Origin: a virus
Virus record (IMG/VR): IMGVR_UViG_3300032334_000809
Coordinates: 1-29,828 of that record
Reading direction: 5' to 3' (one strand)
Length of the DNA stretch: 29,828 bases
Both the position numbers and the translations under genes were made by a program. Under the pieces are notes generated by a model that saw only the letters and a program-made list of their open reading frames with translations, searched no databases and had not been told where the DNA came from. This document shows positions 1 through 6,677 of this stretch, piece after piece. The first letter of the stretch is position 1, and every line of letters starts with the position of its first letter.

Positions 1-452
1 GCACCATCTAGCATCAAGTCTAAAGTTTTATCTTTAACACCAGTTGCACGAACTAGCACATGAAGAATATACACATGAGTTGGCGTCTTTAAATTAAGAT
101 CCGACATACCAAGATCTTTATCGGTCAATTCTCTATCGATAATTGCTCTATCTTTATCTGAGATTTTATCTCCATATTTCGCTAACAAATCTTTAGTTGT
201 AAACTTTTGAAGAGAATCGAGTTTTTGAAATGCGAGTTTCATTTCATCAACATCACGAACTTTAAAATCACTTCCGGGCATAAAGTTTTTGATTGCGAAT
301 CCTTTACCAGATCCAGCGCCTCCAGCAAGAAATACTATTTGTCCATATTTCTTTCCGTTGTTATAAAGAATCTGTTTCTCGCAAAGTTGATTTGCATGAA
401 AGTCTTTCATTAAAACAAATTCCGAAAAAGATAATTTTATTGAATTTTTCAT
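1..452 (-). CDS. P-loop NTPase / zeta-toxin-like kinase, partial
   Basis: The N-terminal 150 residues of a protein that runs off the left edge of the window. The frame is open from an ATG at 452 to base 1. Residues 39-51 form a hydrophobic strand followed by GGAGSGKG (44-51), a clear Walker A loop, in a setting (IVFLAGGAGSGKG) typical of phage P-loop kinases and zeta-toxin-like proteins. The next segment, with a charged VRDVDEMK stretch, would fit a nucleotide- or substrate-binding region. The start overlaps the stop of the upstream baseplate gene as ATGA, so it is translationally coupled to a late structural operon. Whether it phosphorylates a nucleotide, a sugar or a protein cannot be said, because the C-terminal half is missing. 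Confidence 0.7.
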   Translation of the reverse strand, partial: MKNSIKLSFSEFVLMKDFHANQLCEKQILYNNGKKYGQIVFLAGGAGSGKGFAIKNFMPGSDFKVRDVDEMKLAFQKLDSLQKFTTKDLLAKYGDKISDKDRAIIDRELTDKDLGMSDLNLKTPTHVYILHVLVRATGVKDKTLDLMLDG

Positions 453-1987
453 GGTACTATGTTATTTCTCCAGTTGTTTACTATGGATGAGTTGTCTAAA
501 TCTATTTTATTTTTTACATCACCAATACTTGTTCCAAGTTTTGCAATATCTATAGAAAAATCAATTTCAGCTCCAGATACTGTCTTATTATGATTTATTG
601 GAGATGATGCTCTACTTAAGGTTAATGCTTTAATATATTCACCAGCACGAATTCTATGTTCTACTGTTGTTACGAAATACTTTCCAGATTCTAATCGATT
701 GGGAATCAAATTTGAATTTAATGGATTCGATACTCTCTCAGTATGACTAGGAGAATATAGATAAACTATATTACCAATACCAATATTATTAGTTCCGCCT
801 TGTATTTCTACACTAATTTTAAATAAAGTTTTTGAAATATGTCCAACAATGTTTTCCGACAACCAAGTATTTCTATTTGCCGTATCGTTGATTGAAGATG
901 TGATTAATTTTCTTCCGGGAATTTCATTCTTAGAATCATTATAAACATTAAATATATTGTACTCATCAATTAATTTATAAGAATAAAAATCATTTGTTAC
1001 TGTGTCTTTTGTTGTGTATCCAAATTTTTTTGTTGAATGTGTTCTTGAGATTGGGTCGATTGTTGTCAATGATGTATTATAGAATCCTAAAACCATTGCT
1101 TGAATATGATTAAAATTTGAATTTCTTTCTAAAATCGGTGTTCGAATTATTTTTCCAGATTCTAAAGCTAGATTTGTTTTTTCATTAAAGTAAATTTTTT
1201 GTGGCTTTGTCAATTTTGCTTCAGCAATTAAAGACTCTATACTTCCAAAATAATGTGAAGCAGTAAATGGTTTATTGTCTGTATATGTTCCAGTCAAAGG
1301 AATTAATCTTTCAAAGAAAACAAAAAACTTGTCTTTTCTACATGATCTATGACAAAGAAACTCCATTGCTTTGTGTGGCATTAAACCAGTTGAAATAAAT
1401 GGTTTTGTCAAAGTTAAATTTGGATCATCTACAATTAAATCATTTACTGACATTTCTGAGTAAATTAACTTAGCAGCTTCTCTATAAGAAATATTTTTAT
1501 AACTTTTAAATAAAGATTTCTTTAATGAATTTACATGCGATCTCGAAACAAAATGCAAATCAAATGATGAATTAAATGTAGTTGGATCAACAGCAGATTC
1601 ACTAATTTTATGAACTATTAGATCCTCTCTCCAAATAATAATATCATTCGTCTTCGGCTTTGTAATTTTAATATTGATCTGTTCTCCGCCTTTAATTCTA
1701 AATGATTCTAAAAATCCTGCGGTGTCTATAATTGTAATTGATCCCGAAATACATGATGCAAAAATATCTTCATGAATTGATATGTTTGAGTATTGACCAG
1801 CTAATGTAATTCTTTCTCCACTTCTAACTGTAATGCTTATTTCCGCTACATTTACCGTACCACCAGGAATAGTGTTAGTTAAATTTTTAGTTTCGCTTAA
1901 ATTATAATTAGACGAAGCATTATTTGCAGATGAAGTGGCTCTTGTGTATGCATCAACAATTTGATCTGGATAAAATAAACGATTCAT
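449..1987 (-). CDS. 27: baseplate hub protein, T4 gp27-like
   Basis: A 512-residue protein following gp53 in one coupled operon (ATGA overlap at 1984-1987). After a low-complexity Asn/Ser/Thr N-terminus, the region around residues 45-110 has the pattern seen in gp27-type hub proteins of distant T4-like phages: a short beta motif, then an 'IHEDIFASCISGSITIIDTA' segment, a glycine and a strand ending in INIKI. The C-terminal third (YFVTTVEHRI..GEYIKALTLSR) looks like the beta-domain of hub proteins that wrap the tail tube. The expected role is the ring joining the tail tube and spike to the baseplate. It is longer than T4 gp27 (about 390 residues). Assignment rests on remembered family patterns and gene context; another hub or wedge subunit is possible. 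Confidence 0.6.
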   Translation of the reverse strand: MNRLFYPDQIVDAYTRATSSANNASSNYNLSETKNLTNTIPGGTVNVAEISITVRSGERITLAGQYSNISIHEDIFASCISGSITIIDTAGFLESFRIKGGEQINIKITKPKTNDIIIWREDLIVHKISESAVDPTTFNSSFDLHFVSRSHVNSLKKSLFKSYKNISYREAAKLIYSEMSVNDLIVDDPNLTLTKPFISTGLMPHKAMEFLCHRSCRKDKFFVFFERLIPLTGTYTDNKPFTASHYFGSIESLIAEAKLTKPQKIYFNEKTNLALESGKIIRTPILERNSNFNHIQAMVLGFYNTSLTTIDPISRTHSTKKFGYTTKDTVTNDFYSYKLIDEYNIFNVYNDSKNEIPGRKLITSSINDTANRNTWLSENIVGHISKTLFKISVEIQGGTNNIGIGNIVYLYSPSHTERVSNPLNSNLIPNRLESGKYFVTTVEHRIRAGEYIKALTLSRASSPINHNKTVSGAEIDFSIDIAKLGTSIGDVKNKIDLDNSSIVNNWRNNIVP

Positions 1988-2514
1988 AATACGGGTTTAG
2001 TTATGATTGATTTTAAACCCATGTCTACAGCATTAACTAAATCTCTTTTAACAAGTTTTATTCTAGATTTATTGATGTTTCTACGAACTTCATATTCGTA
2101 TTGAGACTCCGCCTTTCTTTGATTTTGGGGTAAATTAGTCCAAGTGGTTTCATCGATTATATCATTATTTAAATTATAATAATATTTTACTGTGCCTAAT
2201 GCTGATGCCATAGTTCCGTATTTTTCTTCAACGTAAGAATTTAACATCTTAGTGCTTTTAGGCCAATCATCGTAAATATTATAAATGTCATTTGATAATA
2301 GAATCACCCAATCGTACATTGGTGTTGCATAAAATTTATATGACACATAATCTGGCCTTTCTCCATCTTTTACAACATAAGGAGTGAAAGAAATACCTCG
2401 ATATGTCTTGAAGAAATCTTTTATTTTTATTGAAGTTGTAATGTCAATTGCTTTAATATAATCGACATTATCAACTTTATAAGCAACTTTTGGATAGTAT
2501 TGAAATATGCTCAT
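1984..2514 (-). CDS. 53: baseplate wedge protein gp53
   Basis: A 176-residue homologue of T4 gp53, the wedge subunit that clamps the inner baseplate. Typical family features are the N-terminal 'FQYYPKVAYKVDN' start, the middle part 'RPDYVSYKFYATPMYDWVILLSNDIYNIYDDWP' read in pieces as RPDYVSYKFY, YDWVILLSND and DDWP, and a long helical C-terminal part with a conserved E-x-x-x-RR-x-IN segment. It sits between gp48 and the hub gene, five bases after the gp48 stop. No Shine-Dalgarno sequence is visible before the ATG at 2514, so translation probably relies on coupling to gp48. The length is close to that of T4 gp53 (196 residues). Confidence 0.85.
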   Translation of the reverse strand: MSIFQYYPKVAYKVDNVDYIKAIDITTSIKIKDFFKTYRGISFTPYVVKDGERPDYVSYKFYATPMYDWVILLSNDIYNIYDDWPKSTKMLNSYVEEKYGTMASALGTVKYYYNLNNDIIDETTWTNLPQNQRKAESQYEYEVRRNINKSRIKLVKRDLVNAVDMGLKSIITKPVL

Positions 2515-2519
2515 GACTA

Positions 2520-3542
2520 TTAGAATATTGTATGATTGCTATATGACGCATATACATCAGAAGCTGTGAGAAGTCTGGTTTCTTTTAATCCCAAATTCAA
2601 TGTAACATCTGTTGGAAAATATTGATCACCATCAAAAAATGTCATCTTATTACCTGATCCATAATCTGTTGCTACAGATTCTATCACACATAAGTTAGAT
2701 TCAAATAAAATTGCTAACTCGCTCATAGTATGATTGTAAAGAAGCAATTGAAATTTGCACATGTCTGGATATCCGAACAATTTAGTTTGACCAGTGCTTG
2801 CAATTAAAAGATCGAATTCAGCTCCGGTATATGATGCTGTCCCCGAAGATCCTGAGCCAGATTCAAAATCACTACCACTAAGACCTAATCCATCATTTGA
2901 GTCTGATAGTTCATCAACATAGGTATTACCATCATCAGGTTTAGTTGGATCATTAGATGGATCTGATTCTGATGTTCTCGGAGAAGATGCTATTCTAAAT
3001 GTTTGAATAATATCTCGCATTGCTTGTGCTTCTACTAAACTTGTTGGTTTCATCGAAAATGGTAAAGAAAATTGTCTAAATGTTGGACCAGAATAGATTA
3101 ATTGTTGAAAGTTATTAAACAATTTTCTTTGTAAAAATTCAAAGTTAGCTTTTCCAGACTGTCCAGCCGATGCAAATGCTCCAGCAGCAGAACCAACAGC
3201 ATTCATCAATTGCTTTTGTAATGCTTCATAAAAGCTGCCGCCCATTCTTTGAATAACGCCAAGACCAGTATCTTCTACTCCTGCAGATGGATTCCCATAA
3301 ATGTTTGCAGCTGGATTCCATTGATTGGATAAAGATGATTGAAACGTTCCGCCCATCTTGATATAAATAATCGGAGAAGACGATTCTGTCGATTCACCTA
3401 ATGAATTAAAAAATTCGAATCTAACTACAGGAATTATATACTCGGATCCTGCAAAATCTGTTCCAAAATTTAATTGAGTAGCTGTTGGGTAGTCCCAAGA
3501 TCCATTTCCGGGAACAAAATTTGAATTTATACTTGTTGCCAT
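2520..3542 (-). CDS. 48: baseplate tail-tube cap/initiator, gp48-like
   Basis: A 340-residue protein with the signature of the gp48/gp54 family that nucleates the tail tube on the baseplate. Near residue 155 the run 'FRQFSLPFSMKPTSLVEA' followed by 'AMRDIIQTFR' is the recurrent motif of these proteins. The C-terminal part (PDMCKFQLLLY, a glycine-rich turn, then YFPTDVTLNLGLKETRLLTASDV) is the tube-like beta-domain with its usual ending. Between the halves, about residues 188-236, lies an Asp/Ser/Gly-rich insertion of low complexity. An Ala/Gly helix near residues 110-135 precedes the motif. It is the first gene of the leftward late operon, with AGGA ahead of its ATG. gp54 is the alternative, but gp48 fits the 340-residue length and gp53 neighbour. 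Confidence 0.75.
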   Translation of the reverse strand: MATSINSNFVPGNGSWDYPTATQLNFGTDFAGSEYIIPVVRFEFFNSLGESTESSSPIIYIKMGGTFQSSLSNQWNPAANIYGNPSAGVEDTGLGVIQRMGGSFYEALQKQLMNAVGSAAGAFASAGQSGKANFEFLQRKLFNNFQQLIYSGPTFRQFSLPFSMKPTSLVEAQAMRDIIQTFRIASSPRTSESDPSNDPTKPDDGNTYVDELSDSNDGLGLSGSDFESGSGSSGTASYTGAEFDLLIASTGQTKLFGYPDMCKFQLLLYNHTMSELAILFESNLCVIESVATDYGSGNKMTFFDGDQYFPTDVTLNLGLKETRLLTASDVYASYSNHTIF

Positions 3543-3568
3543 TTTTTTTCCTAACTAAATTATTATTC

Positions 3569-3576
3569 TATTTATG
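3569..3576 (-). promoter_or_regulatory. T4-type late promoter-like motif before gp48
   Basis: On the minus strand this octamer reads CATAAATA, seven of eight bases of the T4 late consensus TATAAATA, 27 bases upstream of the gp48 start. It overlaps the start codon of the divergent gp4 gene on the other strand. The position fits a late promoter for the gp48-gp53-hub operon. No -35 element is expected for gp55-type late promoters. Confidence 0.45.
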
Positions 3577-4017
3577 TCATATAAAGGTAAATTTAAACCA
3601 CAAAATTATCAAAAGTATAAAGGTGATCCAACTAACATTATTTATCGAAGTCTTTTGGAGCGTAGATTCATGGTGTATTGCGACACAAATGCTTCAGTGC
3701 TTGAATGGTCTTCAGAAGAAGTTGTCGTTCCATATGTCTCTCCTATTGATAATCGTTATCATAGATACTTTGTTGATTTTTGGATGAGATATAGAGATCG
3801 AGAAGGAATTCTTAAATCAGTTCTTATTGAAATAAAACCAGCAATACAAACACAACCACCAAAAAGAAAAGACACACCTACTGGAAGACCGACTAGAAGA
3901 TTCCTAAATGAAGTGAAAACTTGGGGTGTGAATCAAGCAAAATGGAAAGCTGCAACAGAATATGCTAAAGATAGAAATTGGGAATTTAAAATAATTACAG
4001 ACAAAGATTTGAGATAA
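3574..4017 (+). CDS. 4: head completion protein gp4 (gp50/gp65 type)
   Basis: A 147-residue homologue of T4 gp4, which completes DNA-filled heads before tail joining. Typical features are the N-terminal 'GKFKPQNYQKYKGDPTNI' start, 'YRSLLERRFMVYCD' with an arginine pair, a strand 'YFVDFWMRY' and then 'VLIEIKPAIQTQPPKR', which resembles the core of a PD-(D/E)XK nuclease fold (FVDF...EIKP). The C-terminus (VNQAKWKAATEYAKDRNWEFKIITDKDL) is also characteristic, like TnsA-type endonucleases. The length matches T4 gp4 (about 150 residues). It begins the rightward structural operon, divergent from gp48, and its start has no clear Shine-Dalgarno. In T4, gp4 also neighbours genes 2 and 53. Confidence 0.85.
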   Translation: MSYKGKFKPQNYQKYKGDPTNIIYRSLLERRFMVYCDTNASVLEWSSEEVVVPYVSPIDNRYHRYFVDFWMRYRDREGILKSVLIEIKPAIQTQPPKRKDTPTGRPTRRFLNEVKTWGVNQAKWKAATEYAKDRNWEFKIITDKDLR

Positions 4018-4026
4018 ATAGAATAT

Positions 4027-4626
4027 ATGGATATATTCGACAAAATCATACAACAAGGATTAGCTAAAGGAATCGTGCCTGCGAAGAGCAAGGCTGCGAG
4101 AACTTGGTATCGAAACTCGGTAAAGAATTTAGCTTCGAATATTCCATCTTCGCAAATGGAGAGATTGACAAATCCAACAAGAAAAGTTGGCACAATGGAA
4201 ATTGGTTATATGTACGCTTTTGCTTATGATCCTAAGATGAAGAAAGAGCTACCGTACTATGACACATTCCCATTAATCTTTCCTGTTAAGTTTGATACTG
4301 ATGGATTTTTAGGAATTAACTTTCATTATTTGCCTCTAATGCTTAGAGCAAAATTGATGGATGCTTTATATTCTACTTTGACAAATAAAAATTATGATGC
4401 TACAACGAGAGTTAAGATTTCGTATTCAATTTTACAATCAGCTTCGAAGTATAGATATTATAAGCCTACACTTAAAAAGTATTTAAGAAATCATGTTAGA
4501 TCACAATTTTTAGAGATAAATGTAAACGAATGGGACATTGCATTGTTTCTTCCAACAGAGTCATTTAGAAAAGCTGATGCAAGAAAAGTGCATGAAGATT
4601 CTATTAGAAAAATATCGAGAGCATAA
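4027..4626 (+). CDS. gp2-like / neck-region structural protein
   Basis: A 199-residue basic protein after gp4. The pattern 'LPYYDTFPLIFPVKFD', then 'FLGINFHYLPLMLRAKLMDAL' and a C-terminal 'WDIALFLPTESFRKA' is strongly conserved in T4-like phages of cyanobacteria and proteobacteria. There, proteins of this type are often annotated as DNA end protector gp2. The N-terminal 25 residues are basic and helical (AKSKAARTWYRNSV), consistent with DNA binding. T4 gp2 binds the packaged DNA ends and blocks host RecBCD, and in T4 gene 2 adjoins gene 4, as here. Direct similarity to T4 gp2 cannot be judged by eye, so the gp2 name is provisional. Confidence 0.5.
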   Translation: MDIFDKIIQQGLAKGIVPAKSKAARTWYRNSVKNLASNIPSSQMERLTNPTRKVGTMEIGYMYAFAYDPKMKKELPYYDTFPLIFPVKFDTDGFLGINFHYLPLMLRAKLMDALYSTLTNKNYDATTRVKISYSILQSASKYRYYKPTLKKYLRNHVRSQFLEINVNEWDIALFLPTESFRKADARKVHEDSIRKISRA

Positions 4627-5247
4627 ATGGCAACTACAATAAATGGATTTTTTAGGGTATCAGACTTTCAAAATTCAATCAAAGCTGTGGTTCGTCCAAA
4701 CTATTTTATTGCTGAATTAAGTGGATATCAAAACAAACCATTTGCTATATTAAGTCCATATAAAAATAAAGAAATGTTTCCAATTGATCAAACATTCAAA
4801 TTTAGATGTGAAAAAGCTGAATTTCCCGGAAAAACACTTGCAACAAATGAAGACGTTGGTGGTGGCGGAACAACATTAAAACTTCCATATGATGTAACAT
4901 ATAACGACATTCAATTGTCTATCATATGTACTGAAGATAAAAAAGAAAGAATGTTTTTTGAGAATTGGACGAATTCAATTATCGGTGCTGCTGGATACGA
5001 TTATCTAGTAGGTAGTCAACTTTTTACACAGGGTCCAGGACTTGTTAATTATTATGAAGATTATGCAAAAGGGGTAAAACTTTCGGTTAAACAATTAAAT
5101 GCAAAAGCTGAAGTAATTATGAATTTTGTAATGCATGACATTTATCCGATTGCAATTTCAGCCATGAATGCTTCTTGGGATGAAACTAACTCTTATCAAA
5201 GATTCTCTGTCACACTAAATTATCGCTACTATACGTTATTCCCTTAA
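4627..5247 (+). CDS. 19: tail tube protein, gp19 family
   Basis: A 206-residue tube-fold protein. The core reads 'FKFRCEKAEFPGKTLAT', then 'LPYDVTYNDIQLSIICTEDKKER', 'FFENWTNSI', and ends with 'DIYPIAISAMNASWDETN' and 'YQRFSVTLNYRYY', the standard signature of T4-like tail tube and tube-initiator proteins. The stop-start arrangement with the upstream gene is TAA-ATG with no gap. It could be the main tube protein (gp19) or a tube initiator (gp54-like): T4 gp19 is 163 residues and gp54 is 320. Its place just before the chaperone-like genes and the tape measure matches where long-tailed phages place their tube gene. Confidence 0.7.
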   Translation: MATTINGFFRVSDFQNSIKAVVRPNYFIAELSGYQNKPFAILSPYKNKEMFPIDQTFKFRCEKAEFPGKTLATNEDVGGGGTTLKLPYDVTYNDIQLSIICTEDKKERMFFENWTNSIIGAAGYDYLVGSQLFTQGPGLVNYYEDYAKGVKLSVKQLNAKAEVIMNFVMHDIYPIAISAMNASWDETNSYQRFSVTLNYRYYTLFP

Positions 5248-5284
5248 CTTACTTAAATTATTTTTTTTATTTTTGGAGATTATT

Positions 5285-6031
5285 ATGCCTTTACCTAAAA
5301 TTAATTCGCCTATCTTTGAATTGATTCTACCTTCAACAAAACAAGTTGTTAAGTATAGACCTTTTCTTGTCAAAGAACAAAAGATTCTTTTGATTGCTGG
5401 AGAGTCAAACGATCAGAATGCTAATCTAATCGCAATCAAACAAATCATCAATAATTGTGCAATCGACAAGATTGATGTAGAAAAACTTCCAACTTTTGAT
5501 TTAGAATATTTCTTTATCAATCTAAGAGCAAGGTCTATTGGAGAAAAAATAGAATTGCGTATGCGTCATCGAACTGGATACAATGATGAAGGTGTCGAAT
5601 GTGATCATACAACAATGGTTAGTTTAGATTTAAATGAAATTGAAGTTGATCAAGAGATTGGACACACAGACAATATTATTTTAGACGAAGAAAATCAAGT
5701 TGGAATTAAAATGAAATACCCAACACTTGATGATGCAAGTTTAAAAAATCTAAACAAAAAATCTAAACATCAAATGGATAACGCAATGGATGCAATTATA
5801 AATTGTGTCGAATACATTTATGATAAAGAAGAAATTTACAAGATTGAAGATATTTCGAAAAAAGAATTGCTTGAATTTATCGAGAATCTTTCACAAGAAC
5901 AGTTTTTGAAAATCAACAAATTTTTTACTTCAATGCCTAAAGTCAAAAAAGAAATTGAATGGAAATGCGATGGATGCGGATCACACGATAAAGTTACACT
6001 AGAAGGAATGTCGAGTTTTTTCGTATTGTGA
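5285..6031 (+). CDS. 26: baseplate hub assembly protein gp26-like (T4_baseplate family)
   Basis: A 248-residue protein. The start is taken at ATG 5285 because GGAG lies seven bases upstream. The in-frame TTG at 5273 is inside that leader. The N-terminus 'PLPKINSPIFELILPS' with 'YRPFLVKEQKILL', followed by 'IINNCAID', 'DLEYFFINLRARSIGE', is the signature of the T4-like baseplate assembly family (gp26 in cyanophages). The C-terminus has a CxxC pair (WKCDGCG) as in a zinc knuckle. The gene comes after the tube gene and before the tape-measure gene, the position used by tail-assembly chaperones in siphoviruses. It ends with a slippery heptamer five codons before its stop (see 6016-6022). Confidence 0.7.
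   Translation: MPLPKINSPIFELILPSTKQVVKYRPFLVKEQKILLIAGESNDQNANLIAIKQIINNCAIDKIDVEKLPTFDLEYFFINLRARSIGEKIELRMRHRTGYNDEGVECDHTTMVSLDLNEIEVDQEIGHTDNIILDEENQVGIKMKYPTLDDASLKNLNKKSKHQMDNAMDAIINCVEYIYDKEEIYKIEDISKKELLEFIENLSQEQFLKINKFFTSMPKVKKEIEWKCDGCGSHDKVTLEGMSSFFVL
6016..6022 (+). other. candidate -1 ribosomal frameshift site (T TTT TTC)
   Basis: The heptamer TTTTTTC lies in register with the gp26-like frame (AGT TTT TTC GTA TTG TGA), which is the X XXY YYZ arrangement for -1 slippage. A slip moves ribosomes into CGT ATT GTG ATG, exactly the frame of the next ORF, which stays open to 6222. A weak six-pair stem (6024-6040, two G-U pairs and two G-U ends included) follows closely. Slippage is inferred from sequence alone. 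Confidence 0.5.
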
Positions 6032-6222
6032 TGGGCAATGATAATTTAGCAAATTATTATAAAACTAATTTTGCTCTGATTCAGCATCATAAATATAGTT
6101 TAGAAGTGCTTGAAAATATGATTCCCTTTGAACGTGATTTATACTTAATGTTATTGGCTCAGCACATCGAAGAACAAAATAACAAAATAGAAGCACAAAA
6201 TCAAAGGGCTAGACAACGATGA
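6031..6222 (+). CDS. small gp51-like protein, or C-terminal extension by -1 frameshift
   Basis: A 63-residue helical, charged protein. The 'NFALIQHHKYSLEVLENMIPFERDLYLMLL' stretch resembles small proteins that follow gp26 in T4-like phages and are often called hub assembly catalyst gp51 or left unnamed. T4 gp51 itself is much longer (249 residues), so the name is not safe. The ATG overlaps the last base of the upstream stop (TGATG). No Shine-Dalgarno sequence lies within 15 bases. Independent initiation is therefore weak, and it may be made mainly as a -1 frameshift extension of the gp26-like protein, or by termination-reinitiation. The C-terminus overlaps the holin-like gene by four bases (ATGA). 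Confidence 0.65.
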   Translation: MGNDNLANYYKTNFALIQHHKYSLEVLENMIPFERDLYLMLLAQHIEEQNNKIEAQNQRARQR

Positions 6223-6677
6223 CAACAAAGCACCACCATCATAAAAAAGAAGACTGGATGAATAGCAAATGGCGCCCTATGATGGGGTGGTCATACATGG
6301 TAACTTGTATTGCTGATTTTATTATTTTTCCAATTTTGTGGTCGGTGCTTCAAGCAGTTCAGCACGGCAATGTTTCGAGTCAATGGAATCCAATCACGCT
6401 TCAAGGTGCTGGACTCTATCATCTAGCAATGGGAGCAGTTCTTGGAGTTGCTGCTTGGAGTCGTGGTCAAGAAAAGATTGCTGGTGCTAGTTCATTTTCA
6501 ACAAGTGTTGGTTCCCCATCACCATTTCAAAATCAACAACAAATATCTACTTTTAGTTCGGAGAAGATTGTAGATACTGTAACTCCCGTTAATCAGATTA
6601 ACAAACCCGCAAGACCAGTAGTTAAAAAGCCTACAGTAACTAATTCAAATCCTGATTCTGTTTTGGATAGAGACTAA
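6219..6677 (+). CDS. holin-like membrane protein (3TM holin family)
   Basis: A 152-residue protein with a cytoplasmic-looking N-terminus that carries four histidines and lysines (residues 5-10). Next come the motif W-R-P-M-M-G-W (18-24), a first membrane segment at about 24-45 and a second at about 64-80, then a Ser/Gln/Pro-rich tail of 70 residues. The W-R-P-x-x-G-W motif before membrane helix one is the hallmark of the 3TM holin family found in gene-transfer agents and marine phages. Only two helices are evident here. The gene is between the hub-assembly genes and the tape-measure gene, not with the endolysin at 22216. That makes a structural or assembly role possible as well as lysis. Start by ATGA overlap. 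Confidence 0.6.
   Translation: MTTKHHHHKKEDWMNSKWRPMMGWSYMVTCIADFIIFPILWSVLQAVQHGNVSSQWNPITLQGAGLYHLAMGAVLGVAAWSRGQEKIAGASSFSTSVGSPSPFQNQQQISTFSSEKIVDTVTPVNQINKPARPVVKKPTVTNSNPDSVLDRD

Noticed and set aside
3485-3787. 100-codon plus-strand ORF across the gp48/gp4 divide.
   Set aside because: It overlaps two well-supported genes in another frame and gives a composition unlike phage proteins.
4013-4020. GATAAATA on plus strand before the gp2-like gene.
   Set aside because: Only seven bases from the start codon, leaving no leader or ribosome site, and it overlaps the gp4 stop region; likely chance.
6219-6250. Four histidines at the start of the holin-like protein suggesting a cloning tag.
   Set aside because: Four His followed by Lys with native codons and neighbours in a phage operon; not a six-His tag or vector sequence.
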